A stretch of DNA of 16,075 nucleotides from JANYIP01 sp031394045 (GCA_031394045.1 JANMWN010000182.1:1-16075), one strand, 5' to 3'. Numbered from the stretch's first letter, positions 9,347 through 16,075 are shown. Notes: a model not told the origin generated them from the letters alone. A program made the numbers and translations.

Positions 9347-10072
9347 CTATCTGCCTTCGGCTCCGTCCACCAGCGCGGCCTCGGCCAAGGCCGCCATCGA
9401 CGCGAACTCCCAGTCGGGCGTCACGGCGTCGGGGGGCGGGGTGGCGCCCCAGCCAGGACGGTCGCTGCGACGGTTGATCCAGACCGTTGGCAGCCCGAAC
9501 GCCTTGGCCTGCACGTGGTCGTGGAACAGGCTCTGGGCCACGTGCAGCAGCCGCCCCTCGCCGATCCCCATCTCCCGCGTACGCAGGAGCAGCGCCTCGA
9601 AGTTGCGCGGCGACGGCTTGTACGAGCCGACGTCCTCCGCGGTGATGACAGCGTCGAAGTCCACGCCCAGCCGCCGATTGCTGGCCGCGAACGACGTGCG
9701 GTCGATGTTGGACAGGATGATCAGCCGGTACCGGCCGGCCAACGAGACGAGCGCGTCGTGGGAGTCGCCGAAAGCGGGCCAGTCGGGCACCGACGCCCCC
9801 AGCCGAGCGGCGTCGGCCACGGTCACCTGCGCCCCGAGCTCACGCCCGGTCGCAACGAAGCTGTCGGCCAGGATCTGCGGGTACGGGTGGGTCGGCGCGC
9901 TGCGCTCGGCTGCGGCCTCGTGCCCCGCGTACGCGGCCAGCAGCACCTCGTCGTCCAGGTCGAGCCCCTGCGCACGCGCCCACGGCCGGAGCACCGCGGC
10001 GATCCCGGCCTCCCAGTCGATCAGCGTGCCGTAGCAGTCGAAGCTGAGCGCGTCGTAGTCCGAGAGGTTCAC
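9347..10072 (-). CDS. HAD-superfamily hydrolase, haloacid dehalogenase type II-like
   Basis: 241-residue cytoplasmic HAD hydrolase. Motif I is FDCYGTLIDWE at residues 11-21, with the nucleophilic Asp in the D-x-Y-G-T form typical of the L-2-haloacid dehalogenase branch. Motif II is LSNID, motif III gives Lys in SYKPSPRNF, and motif IV gives Asp in VAQSLFHDHVQA. The start is GTG, with AAGG about 8 nt upstream. It is convergent with purU and divergent from the VOC gene (83-nt gap). The substrate is unknown: members of this group act on 2-haloacids or on phosphate esters, and the sequence does not decide. No part in demethylation can be shown. Confidence 0.85.
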   Translation of the reverse strand: MNLSDYDALSFDCYGTLIDWEAGIAAVLRPWARAQGLDLDDEVLLAAYAGHEAAAERSAPTHPYPQILADSFVATGRELGAQVTVADAARLGASVPDWPAFGDSHDALVSLAGRYRLIILSNIDRTSFAASNRRLGVDFDAVITAEDVGSYKPSPRNFEALLLRTREMGIGEGRLLHVAQSLFHDHVQAKAFGLPTVWINRRSDRPGWGATPPPDAVTPDWEFASMAALAEAALVDGAEGR

Positions 10073-10155
10073 GTCGACAACCTTGCCAGGCCCGCAGCCG
10101 ATCCTGGCCGTGCGGAGCCTGACCTACCATGAGCTGACTCGACGAGAGGCTCATC

Positions 10156-10557
10156 ATGGACTGGAAGCTCGAGGTCATCGTCCTTCCCGTGTCGGACGTC
10201 GACCGGGCCAAGGCGTTCTACACCGAGCAGGTCGGCTTCACGCTCGACGTCGACCATCGCGACGGCGACTTCCGGGTGGTCCAGATGACCCCGCACGGCT
10301 CCGGGTGCTCGATCACCGTCGGCACGGGGCTGAGCGCTTCCGAGCCCGGATCGGTCAAGGGCCTGCAGCTCGTGGTCAAGGACATCGACGCCGCCCGCGT
10401 CGAACTGGTTGAGCGCGGGGTCGACGTCACCCCGGTCCGGCGGATGGAGTCCGGCCAGTGGATCGACGGCCATGGCGGCGACTGGAACTCGTTCATGTTC
10501 TTCGACGACCCCGACGGCAACAGCTGGGCCGTCCAGCAGAGCCCCGGACGCGGCTAG
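10156..10557 (+). CDS. VOC family (glyoxalase/dioxygenase-like) protein
   Basis: 133-residue single-module vicinal oxygen chelate protein. It begins MDWKLEVIVLPVSDVDRAKAFYTEQVGF, the usual first beta-alpha-beta unit, and ends WNSFMFFDDPDGNSWAVQQ, the usual second unit with a metal-ligand-like acidic region. GAGAGG lies about 7 nt before the ATG. Relatives include lactoylglutathione lyase, bleomycin/fosfomycin resistance proteins and extradiol dioxygenases, and the sequence does not single one out. A possible -10 (TACCAT, 10125-10130) lies upstream without a convincing -35. It is convergent with mttB, whose stop lies only 5 nt away. Confidence 0.85.
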   Translation: MDWKLEVIVLPVSDVDRAKAFYTEQVGFTLDVDHRDGDFRVVQMTPHGSGCSITVGTGLSASEPGSVKGLQLVVKDIDAARVELVERGVDVTPVRRMESGQWIDGHGGDWNSFMFFDDPDGNSWAVQQSPGRG

Positions 10558-10562
10558 GCCGG

Positions 10563-12020
10563 TCAGTCGCCGAGCTCGGCGCGGCGCCGCGTGACGTACG
10601 CCTCGAGCTCGGCGCGTACCGCCTCGTCGAGCTCGGGTGCGACGTAGTCCTCGAGCTTCTTGGTGTAGATGTCGCGGGCCCGGACCGCCGCGTCCTTGCT
10701 GCCGTTGCGGGTCCAGCGGTCGTAGTTCTCCGAGTTGGACAGGAGCGGCCGGTAGAAGCAGGTGCGGAACCGCTCCATCGTGTGGGCGGCACCGAGGAAG
10801 TGTCCGCCCGCCCCGACCTCGAGGTGCGCGTCGAACGCCAGCGACGCCTCGTCGATCTCGAGCGGGGTGAACTCGGCCATCAGCATGCGCAGGATCTCGA
10901 TGTCCACGATGAACTTCTCGTAGCCGCTGACCAGGCCGCCCTCGAGCCAGCCCGCCGAGTGCATGACCCAGTTGGCGCCGGCCAGGAACGTCGGCATCAT
11001 CGTCATCATCGCCTCGTACGCCGACTGGGCGTCCGCGGTCTGGCTGGAGTTGAGCCCGCCGCCGGACCGCCACGGCAGCCCGAAGTGGCGCGCGATCTGG
11101 CCCGTGCACAGCAGCCCGACGCCGGACTCCGGCGTCCCGAACTGGGGCGACCCCGACTGCATGTCGATGTTCGACAGGAACGACCCGAAGATCACCGGGC
11201 AGCCCGGCCGGACCAGCTGGGTCAGGGCGATCCCGGTCAGCGCCTCGGCCATCTGCTGCACCAGGGTCGCGGGGATCGTCACCGGCGACATCGCGCCCAT
11301 GAGCAGGAACGGCGTCATGACCACCGGCTGCATCGCGAGGTTGTACTCCCACATCGCGTCGAGCATCCGGTCGTCCCAGCGCAGCGGCGAGTTGCAGTTG
11401 ATGAGCGAGATGCAGACCGGGGTCTCCTCGATCGCGGCCCGGCCACCGAAGAGGATCTCGCTCATCGCGATCGTGTCGCGGGCGTTGACCCCGGAGACGA
11501 CGTTGCCCATGTAGATCTTGTCGGTCAGGGTCATCAGCGCGTAGAGCATGTCCATGTGCCGCGAGTCGAGCGGGGTGTCGTTCGGCTCGCAGATCACACC
11601 GCCTGCGCTGTCCAGCTCGGGGAACGACTGAGCCAGCTTGGTGAACCGGCGGAAGTCTTCCATCGTCGCGTCGCGGCGTACGTCGCCCTCACGCACGAAC
11701 GGCGGGCCGTAGACACAGCTGAAGACCATGCTGTCGCCGCCGATGTGCACGGTGTTGGCCGGGTTGCGGGCCTGCACGTCGAACTCGCGTGGCGCCTTGG
11801 CGACCTGCTCCAGCACCCAGTCGGGGTCGAACTTCACGTTGTCGCCCTCAACGGTCTGCCCCGCCGCGCGGAAGAGCTCGAGCGCCTCCGGCTTCATGAA
11901 CTCGATGCCGATCTCGGACACGATCCGGCGCCAGCCCTTGTCGAGGACGTCCATCGCATCGGCCGAGAGGATCTCGTATCGCGGCATCTTGTTGAGGAAC
12001 ATCCACCCCTCCAGGGTCAT
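10563..12020 (-). CDS. mttB: MttB-family (non-pyrrolysine) corrinoid-dependent amine methyltransferase
   Basis: 485-residue trimethylamine methyltransferase (MttB) family protein. Family signals include the N-terminal LSADAMDVLDKGWRRIVSEIGIEF, then GLNSSQTADAQSAYEAMMTMMPTFLAGANWVMHSAGWLEGGLVSGYEKFIVDIEIL (the conserved barrel end), and VGAGGHFLGAAHTMERFRTCFYRP. The frame is open throughout with no in-frame UAG, so it lacks the pyrrolysine of archaeal trimethylamine methyltransferase. Known non-Pyl relatives demethylate glycine betaine (MtgB), proline betaine (MtpB) or carnitine-type compounds (MtcB), passing CH3 to a corrinoid protein. The ATG at 12020 (MTLEGWMF) gives a normal length; AAGAG lies 4 nt upstream. 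It is divergent from iclR and the rest of the pathway, with an IclR-type operator between. The actual substrate is unknown and no transporter is in view. Confidence 0.92.
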   Translation of the reverse strand: MTLEGWMFLNKMPRYEILSADAMDVLDKGWRRIVSEIGIEFMKPEALELFRAAGQTVEGDNVKFDPDWVLEQVAKAPREFDVQARNPANTVHIGGDSMVFSCVYGPPFVREGDVRRDATMEDFRRFTKLAQSFPELDSAGGVICEPNDTPLDSRHMDMLYALMTLTDKIYMGNVVSGVNARDTIAMSEILFGGRAAIEETPVCISLINCNSPLRWDDRMLDAMWEYNLAMQPVVMTPFLLMGAMSPVTIPATLVQQMAEALTGIALTQLVRPGCPVIFGSFLSNIDMQSGSPQFGTPESGVGLLCTGQIARHFGLPWRSGGGLNSSQTADAQSAYEAMMTMMPTFLAGANWVMHSAGWLEGGLVSGYEKFIVDIEILRMLMAEFTPLEIDEASLAFDAHLEVGAGGHFLGAAHTMERFRTCFYRPLLSNSENYDRWTRNGSKDAAVRARDIYTKKLEDYVAPELDEAVRAELEAYVTRRRAELGD

Positions 12021-12026
12021 CCGCTC

Positions 12027-12056
12027 TTGACGCTCGATTCGGCGCGATCCTACTAT
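12027..12056 (+). promoter_or_regulatory. candidate promoter of the iclR-corrinoid operon
   Basis: TTGACG (12027-12032) and TACTAT (12051-12056) are 18 nt apart, a reasonable sigma-70-type pair. They would start transcription near 12063, at the left edge of the TGGAAC repeat array, the place where a repressor would block. A matching minus-strand promoter for mttB could not be picked with confidence. Confidence 0.5.
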
Positions 12057-12063
12057 CAAGGCC

Positions 12064-12090
12064 TGGAACAGTAGTTCCATCATGTGGAAC
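12064..12090. promoter_or_regulatory. three-half-site IclR-type operator
   Basis: TGGAAC (12064-12069), GTTCCA (12074-12079) and TGGAAC (12085-12090) alternate in orientation with centre spacings of 10 and 11 bp, about one helical turn. The first pair forms the perfect inverted repeat TGGAACAGTAGTTCCA; the second and third form another with a 5-nt spacer. It resembles the Escherichia coli IclR consensus TGGAAATNATTTCCA. Lying between mttB and iclR, it is the likely binding site of the regulator at 12117. Confidence 0.75.
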
Positions 12091-12098
12091 ATTTGTGG

Positions 12099-12110
12099 GG
12101 AGGCGAGGAG
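12099..12110 (+). promoter_or_regulatory. ribosome binding site deciding the iclR start
   Basis: GGAGGCGAGGAG is purine-rich, and GAGGAG ends 6 nt before the GTG at 12117. This favours 12117 over GTG 12114 (3 nt) and over GTG 12084, which lies within the operator and upstream of this site. Confidence 0.6.
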
Positions 12111-12116
12111 CAGGTG

Positions 12117-12893
12117 GTGGCAGCACAGACCGGCACCCAGGCGGTCGACCGCGCCGCCCAGCTGCTCGTACGAGTCCTCGAGGCCGGCGAGCCCCTCTCG
12201 TTCGGCGCGCTGACCGAGGGTGCCGACCTCCCCAAGAGCACGTCCTCGCGGCTGCTCAACGCCCTGGAGCGGCACGGGCTGGTCGACCGCGACCGCGACG
12301 GCGCATTCCGGCCCGGGCCGGTCGTGACCCGTTTCGCCCGGCGCAGCAGCAGCACCGACGACCTGATCGAGGTGTCCGCGCCGTTCCTCGAGACGCTCAG
12401 CCGGCGCACGGGCGAGACGGTCAACCTGGCCATCCCCGGCAACGACGTCGTCGAGCAGATCGCCCAGGTCGACAGCCGCTACATGCTCGGCGCCACCAAC
12501 TGGGTCGGCCTCGGCGTCCCGTTCCACTGCTCGGCGCTCGGCAAGGTCTTCCTGGCGTACGGCGCCGCCGTTGTGCCCAAGGGCCGCCTCGAGCAGCGCG
12601 GACCGCGGACGCTCACCACCCGCGAGGCGCTCGCCGAGGACCTCGAGCTGGTGCTGCGCCGGGGCTACGCGGTAGCCGACGAGGAGCTCGAGCCCGGCCT
12701 GGTCGCCATCGCCGCGCCGGTGCGTGGCAACGACGGCGCGGTCGTCGCCTCCGTCTCGGTGTCCGGGCCGTCCGTACGGCTGACCCCTGATCGCACCGTC
12801 AAGATCGCCGCCATGGTGGCCGGCGAGGCTCACGCCCTCTCGGTCGCCCTGGGCTTCCAGCCGCTCAAGACGCTCAAGGAAGGCGCCGCATGA
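12117..12893 (+). CDS. IclR family regulator of the demethylation locus
   Basis: 258 residues from the GTG at 12117. The N-terminal helix-turn-helix reads QAVDRAAQLLVRVLEAG, then SFGALTEGADLPKSTSSRLLNALERHGLVDRD. The effector domain contains GETVNLAIPGNDVVEQIAQVDSRYMLGATNWVGLGVPFHCSALGKVFLAYG and GYAVADEELEPGLVAIAAPV, typical of IclR sensors. The gene is first in the operon and shares a 4-nt ATGA overlap with the corrinoid-protein gene, so regulator and pathway are translated together. With the TGGAAC array just upstream, it probably controls itself and mttB. The inducer is likely the methylated substrate or a product; this is inference. It is related to, but clearly different from, the IclR protein near ppdK. 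Confidence 0.9.
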   Translation: MAAQTGTQAVDRAAQLLVRVLEAGEPLSFGALTEGADLPKSTSSRLLNALERHGLVDRDRDGAFRPGPVVTRFARRSSSTDDLIEVSAPFLETLSRRTGETVNLAIPGNDVVEQIAQVDSRYMLGATNWVGLGVPFHCSALGKVFLAYGAAVVPKGRLEQRGPRTLTTREALAEDLELVLRRGYAVADEELEPGLVAIAAPVRGNDGAVVASVSVSGPSVRLTPDRTVKIAAMVAGEAHALSVALGFQPLKTLKEGAA

Positions 12894-13555
12894 CGCACGA
12901 GGAGATTCTCAAGGCCCTCTACGACGAGACGCTGCTGGGGAACGCGCCCGCCGTTCTCAGCCTCACCAACGAGGGGCTGGCCGCCGGGCTCGGTCCGGAG
13001 TCGATCCTGTTCGACGCGCTCATCCCCTCGCTCGAGGAGGTCGGCGCCCGGTTCGAGCGTGGCGACTTCTTCGTCCCCGAGATGCTGATCGCGGGCAAGG
13101 CGATGGCCGGCGCGCTCGAGGTGCTGCGGCCGCTGCTGGCCCTGACCGGCGCCCAGACGATCGGCAAGTTCCTCATGGGCACCGTCAAGGGTGACGTGCA
13201 CGACATCGGCAAGAATCTGGTGAACATCATGCTCGAAGGGGCCGGCTTCGAGGTCATCGACCTCGGGGTCCAGGTCGCGCCGGAGAAGTTCATCGCGGCC
13301 ATCGAGGAGCACCAGCCAGACATCGTCGGCTTCTCCGCCTTCCTCACCACGACGATGCCGATGTTCAAGGCCAACATGAACGCCCTCGAGAAGGCCGGCC
13401 TGCGCGACAAGGTCATCGTCATGGTCGGCGGCGCACCGGTCACCCAGGAGTATGCCGACGCCGTGGGCGCCGACGGGTACGCCTCGGACGCGTCGCAGGC
13501 GGTCAAGCTGGCCAAACAGCTCATCGAGCAGCGTCGCGCGCTGGCGCACGTCTAG
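12890..13555 (+). CDS. corrinoid (methyl-carrier) protein, MtgC/MtbC type
   Basis: 221-residue B12-binding methyl carrier. An N-terminal four-helix cap (about residues 1-85; LTNEGLAAGLGPESILFDALIPSLEEVGARFERGDFFVPEMLIAGKAM) precedes the Rossmann-like cobalamin domain. That domain has the base-off/His-on signature GDVHDIGKN, lower-ligand His104, then GFSAFLTTTM and VGGAPVT for the nucleotide tail. It would accept CH3 from MttB as methyl-Co(III) and pass it to THF through the MtgA-like enzyme. The ATG overlaps the iclR stop (ATGA), and AAGGAAGG upstream is a good Shine-Dalgarno. Length fits the dimethylamine/betaine corrinoid protein family. Confidence 0.95.
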   Translation: MTHEEILKALYDETLLGNAPAVLSLTNEGLAAGLGPESILFDALIPSLEEVGARFERGDFFVPEMLIAGKAMAGALEVLRPLLALTGAQTIGKFLMGTVKGDVHDIGKNLVNIMLEGAGFEVIDLGVQVAPEKFIAAIEEHQPDIVGFSAFLTTTMPMFKANMNALEKAGLRDKVIVMVGGAPVTQEYADAVGADGYASDASQAVKLAKQLIEQRRALAHV

Positions 13556-13586
13556 CCGGCCCGACCAGACAGCCGACAGGGCCAGC

Positions 13587-13949
13587 ATGAAGTTCCTTCC
13601 GCTCATCGAGCACGCCGTCAAGGGACCCGTGTGGGGGTGCCAGATGTGCGGCCAGTGCGTGCTGCACTCGACCGGCATGACCTGCCCGATGAACTGCCCG
13701 AAGACACTGCGGAACGGGCCGTGCGGCGGCGTACGCGAGGACGGGCACTGCGAGGTCGCACCCGAGATGAAGTGCGTCTGGCTCAAGGCGTACGAACGCT
13801 CCGTGTCGATGCCCGGGCTCCCACGGTCCTGGCGCGAGGAGTTCAACCACCTGCGCCCGCCGGTCGACAACCAGCTCGAGGGCGACTCATCCTGGATCAA
13901 CTTCGCGACCGGCCGCGACAAGCAGACCCCGCCGGGCTGGGCCGACTGA
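13587..13949 (+). CDS. MetV-like Cys-rich protein (methylenetetrahydrofolate reductase C-terminal domain)
   Basis: 120-residue protein starting MKFLPLIEHAVKGPVWGCQMCGQC. Eight cysteines are packed into residues 18-72: CQMCGQC, TCPMNC, GPCGG, GHCE and MKCVW. The pattern matches the MTHFR C-terminal domain family, whose stand-alone members include MetV of acetogens, the metal- or Fe-S-binding partner of MetF. It begins 31 nt after the corrinoid gene with a weak Shine-Dalgarno, and its TGA overlaps the metF ATG by 1 nt (TGATG), which suggests translational coupling and a 1:1 complex. It probably carries electrons to or from the MetF flavin, or stabilises the complex. The cofactor type cannot be told from the sequence. 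Confidence 0.82.
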   Translation: MKFLPLIEHAVKGPVWGCQMCGQCVLHSTGMTCPMNCPKTLRNGPCGGVREDGHCEVAPEMKCVWLKAYERSVSMPGLPRSWREEFNHLRPPVDNQLEGDSSWINFATGRDKQTPPGWAD

Positions 13950-14896
13950 TGGGCCGCTTCGAGCGGCTGGTCGGTGCCGGTCCGTCGTCGGGTCGGACCA
14001 TCGTCACCGCCGAGATGCCGATGATCGACACGGGCGGGTTCGCCGCCGTGCAGAGACACCTGGACAACCTCACGCCCTGGGTCGACGCCATCAACGCGAC
14101 CGACAACACCGCCGCCCACGCGCACGCCTCCAACGTCGCGATGGCCGTGGCGATGACGCGTCTCGGCGCCGAGGCGATCATGCAGGTGGTCTGTCGCGAC
14201 AAGAACCGGCTCGCCCTCCAGGCCGACATCGTCGGCGCCAGCATGTTCGGCGTCGAGAACATCTGCTGCCTCACCGGCGACGACGTCACGGCCGGCGACG
14301 AGCCGGAGGCGCGCCGGGTCTTCGACCTGGACGGGCCGCAGCTGGTCCGGCTGGCCACGACGCTCGCGGCGGGTACGTACCTGTCCGGCCGCAAGCTCGA
14401 GCCGCCCCCGCACCTGTTCGTCGGCGCGGTCGAGAACCCGGGTGCCCCGCCGTACGCCTACCGAGCCGAACGTACGGTCAAGAAGCTCAATGCCGGGGCC
14501 AAGTTCTTCCAGCTGCAGATCTGCTTCCACCCGGACCGGCTCGAGGCATTCATGGCTGAGGTGGTCCGCCTCGGCGTCGCCGACAAGGCCGCGTTCCTGC
14601 CGACCGTCTGCCTCATCCGCGGGCCCCGGGCGATGCGGTTCATGCGCGACCACGTACCCGGCATCGGCGTGCCGGACGAGGCGATCCGGCAGGTCGAGAC
14701 GGCCACCGACCAGAAGGAGGCGGCCTACCAGTTCGTCCTTGAGCAGGCTCGGCACGCCCTTTCGCTCCCGGGCGTACGCGGCATCCACATCGCCGACTTC
14801 AGGCACGACGAAAGTGTTGGCCGACTGGTCACCGACCTCGGCATCATCCCCCGGCACGAGGAGCACGATGCACACGATCCTGCGGTCGCTGTCTAA
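13949..14896 (+). CDS. metF: methylenetetrahydrofolate reductase, MetF type
   Basis: 315-residue flavoprotein of the MetF fold. TAEMPMIDTGG supplies the catalytic Glu region. NATDNTAAHAHASNVAMA, QVVCRDKNRLALQADIVGA and NICCLTGDDVTAGDEPEARRVFDLD match the FAD- and folate-binding segments. KFFQLQICFHPDRLEAFM corresponds to the late barrel strand. In this locus it would run in the oxidative direction, methyl-THF to methylene-THF, after methyl transfer from the corrinoid protein. The start overlaps the MetV-like gene by 1 nt and the end overlaps the next gene by 29 nt. It may instead serve methionine synthesis, but its corrinoid-methyltransferase neighbours argue for catabolism. Confidence 0.88.
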   Translation: MGRFERLVGAGPSSGRTIVTAEMPMIDTGGFAAVQRHLDNLTPWVDAINATDNTAAHAHASNVAMAVAMTRLGAEAIMQVVCRDKNRLALQADIVGASMFGVENICCLTGDDVTAGDEPEARRVFDLDGPQLVRLATTLAAGTYLSGRKLEPPPHLFVGAVENPGAPPYAYRAERTVKKLNAGAKFFQLQICFHPDRLEAFMAEVVRLGVADKAAFLPTVCLIRGPRAMRFMRDHVPGIGVPDEAIRQVETATDQKEAAYQFVLEQARHALSLPGVRGIHIADFRHDESVGRLVTDLGIIPRHEEHDAHDPAVAV

Positions 14897-15746
14897 GACG
14901 GTCACCATCGGGCACGACCAGCCGTTCTGCATCATCGGGGAGCGCATCAACCCGACCGGGCGCAAGAAGTTCCAGGAGCAGCTGCGGGCAGGCGACCTGT
15001 CGCAGATCGAGGACGACGTCGCCGCCCAGGTCGCCGGCGGTGCCGACGTCCTCGACGTCAACATGGGTGTGCCGCTCACCGACGAGGCCGACCTGCTGGC
15101 GCGGGCGATCAAGTTGATCCAGACCGTCACCGACCTGCCGATCTGCATCGACTCGTCCGTGGTCGAGGCGCTCGAGGCCGGGCTCGCCGCCTACCAGGGC
15201 AAGGCGCTGGTCAACTCCGTCACCGCCGAGGACGAGCGGATGGAGCTGATCCTGCCGCTGGTCAAGAAGTACGGCGCGGCCATCATCGCGCTGCCCAACG
15301 ACGAGACCGGCATCCCGGCGACCGCCCAGGAGCGGGTCGACCTCACCGGCAAGATCATCCGGGTCGCCACCGAGAAGTACGGGATCCCGGTCGAGGACAT
15401 CGTGATCGACCCGCTGGCCATGACCGTCGGAGCGGACACCGAGGCTGTGGTCATCACCCTCGAGGCGATCGCCCGGATCCGGGCCGAGTACGGCGTTAAC
15501 ATGACCCTGGGCGCGTCCAACGTGTCCTTCGGGCTGCCCAACCGGCGCGCCCTCAACGCCGCGTTCCTGCCGGTCGCCGCGTCCCACGGGCTGACCAGTG
15601 CCGTCATGGATGCGCGTACGCCGTCTATCGTCGAGTCCGTGCGCGCCGGTGACCTGCTCCTTGGACGCGACCCGTGGGGCGGCAACTGGATCGCCGAGTA
15701 CCGCCGCCAGCAGGCGGCAACCGCCTCGGCCGCAGGTGGCGCGTGA
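14868..15746 (+). CDS. methyl-THF:corrinoid methyltransferase, MtgA/AcsE-like (pterin-binding)
   Basis: 292-residue TIM-barrel of the pterin-binding (dihydropteroate synthase-like) family. Motifs in order: IIGERINPTGRKKF, AAQVAGGADVLDVNMGVPL, PICIDSSVVEALEAGL, ALVNSVTAEDERMEL, YGAAIIALPND, VIDPLAMTVGAD and TLGASNVSFGLPNR; the last carries the Asn that contacts N5 of methyl-THF in AcsE/MeTr. MtgA makes methyl-THF from the methyl-corrinoid protein in glycine betaine demethylation, and the same role is inferred here. The ATG at 14868 has GAGGAG upstream and lies inside the end of metF (29-nt overlap). The TGA overlaps the GTG of the next gene by 4 nt. Lack of a homocysteine domain rules out full MetH. 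Confidence 0.92.
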   Translation: MHTILRSLSKTVTIGHDQPFCIIGERINPTGRKKFQEQLRAGDLSQIEDDVAAQVAGGADVLDVNMGVPLTDEADLLARAIKLIQTVTDLPICIDSSVVEALEAGLAAYQGKALVNSVTAEDERMELILPLVKKYGAAIIALPNDETGIPATAQERVDLTGKIIRVATEKYGIPVEDIVIDPLAMTVGADTEAVVITLEAIARIRAEYGVNMTLGASNVSFGLPNRRALNAAFLPVAASHGLTSAVMDARTPSIVESVRAGDLLLGRDPWGGNWIAEYRRQQAATASAAGGA

Positions 15747-16075
15747 GCGATCCGAACACACCGCCGCCCGTCGGGCGGGTGAACTACCGCCGCGAGGGGC
15801 TCAGCGTGCCCGACGCGGTCAAGGTGGAGGCTGCCGAGGCGGCGCACGAGGCTGCCGGTCGCGTGCATCTGCGATTCCAGCCGGCCGACAAGGAGTTCCG
15901 GGTACCCCCCGGCGTGACCGTCTTCGACGCGGCCAGCTGGAACGGCATCGCCGTCGACTCGACCTGCGGCGGGCACGGTACGTGCAAGAAGTGCAAGGTC
16001 CGCATCATCGACGGCTCGGTGCCCATCTCGCGCCTGGACGTACGCGCCTTCAGCCCCGACGAGCTCAGGTCGGGG
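15743..16075 (+). CDS. RACo-like corrinoid reductive activator, N-terminal ferredoxin part (3' partial)
   Basis: The first 111 codons of a gene running off the window, starting with GTG 15743 in a 4-nt overlap (GTGA) with the methyltransferase stop. After about 40 polar residues, VHLRFQPADKEFRVPPGVTVFDAASWNGIAVDSTCGGHGTCKKCKVRI is a plant-type [2Fe-2S] ferredoxin domain. It shows Cys75-x5-Cys81-x2-Cys84; the fourth Cys would be beyond the end. In corrinoid methyltransferase operons such a domain usually heads an ASKHA-type ATPase (RACo/RACE) that re-reduces inactive Co(II) corrinoid to Co(I). The ATPase part is not in view, so the full identity is inferred from the ferredoxin motif and the context. 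A simple ferredoxin or oxidoreductase subunit is the alternative. Confidence 0.78.
   Translation, partial: MSDPNTPPPVGRVNYRREGLSVPDAVKVEAAEAAHEAAGRVHLRFQPADKEFRVPPGVTVFDAASWNGIAVDSTCGGHGTCKKCKVRIIDGSVPISRLDVRAFSPDELRSG

Noticed and set aside
10568..10590. Palindromes CGCCGAGCTCGGCG and GCGGCGCCGC at the VOC/mttB convergence
   Set aside because: Both are short, lie in mttB codons (Ala/Arg/Glu-rich tail) and are common in such GC-rich sequence. Terminator function is possible but not supported.
10563..12020. Pyrrolysine-containing trimethylamine methyltransferase
   Set aside because: There is no in-frame TAG within the gene; it belongs to the non-Pyl MttB group.
12021..12833. Upstream extension of the mttB frame on the minus strand
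   Set aside because: The added residues are antisense to the IclR gene and unlike the MttB N terminus. The ATG at 12020 gives normal family length.
12830..15148. 772-codon minus-strand frame across the corrinoid/metF genes
   Set aside because: It spans several real overlapping genes of the opposite strand and has no recognisable motif.

Overview
The window is very GC-rich, gene-dense bacterial DNA with strong G/C third-position bias. GTG starts and overlapping genes are frequent. The fused oleB-oleC gene is characteristic of Actinobacteria, so I read this as an actinomycete, perhaps of the Nocardioides/Kribbella kind; that genus-level guess is only an impression. Almost every base is coding. 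I see no tRNA, rRNA, CRISPR array, transposase or integrase, and no gene-free stretch over 300 bases.

Layout. (1) 1-3591, plus: the end of a long-chain olefin (hydrocarbon) cluster, a 5'-truncated OleB-OleC fusion followed by OleD; OleA would be expected upstream of the window. (2) 3679-4668, plus: a secreted FKBP-type prolyl isomerase lipoprotein. (3) 4665-8253, minus: pyruvate phosphate dikinase (ppdK) with an IclR regulator upstream of it. (4) 8373-9281, plus: formyltetrahydrofolate deformylase (purU), divergent from that IclR gene. (5) 9347-10557: a HAD hydrolase (minus) and a small VOC/glyoxalase protein (plus), divergent. (6) 10563-16075: a corrinoid- and tetrahydrofolate-dependent demethylation locus. 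It has a non-pyrrolysine MttB-family methyltransferase (minus), divergent from an operon of IclR regulator, corrinoid protein, MetV-like Cys-rich subunit, MetF-type methylenetetrahydrofolate reductase, MtgA/AcsE-type methyl-THF methyltransferase, and the start of a RACo-like corrinoid reductive activator.

How it fits together (inference from families). MttB would move a methyl group from a quaternary or tertiary amine to the corrinoid protein. The MtgA-like enzyme would pass it to THF. MetF plus the MetV-like subunit would oxidise methyl-THF to methylene-THF. The RACo-like protein would rescue Co(II) that has gone off-cycle. After conversion to formyl-THF by enzymes outside the window, PurU could release formate and free THF. 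This gene set resembles the methyl branch and methyltransferase systems of acetogens, here in what is probably an aerobic or facultative actinomycete. The substrate cannot be read from the sequence. A compact array of three TGGAAC/GTTCCA half-sites lies between mttB and its divergent IclR gene and is the likely operator.

The most unusual non-coding-type signal is a near-perfect 75-bp palindromic element lying in frame at the OleB/OleC domain junction.
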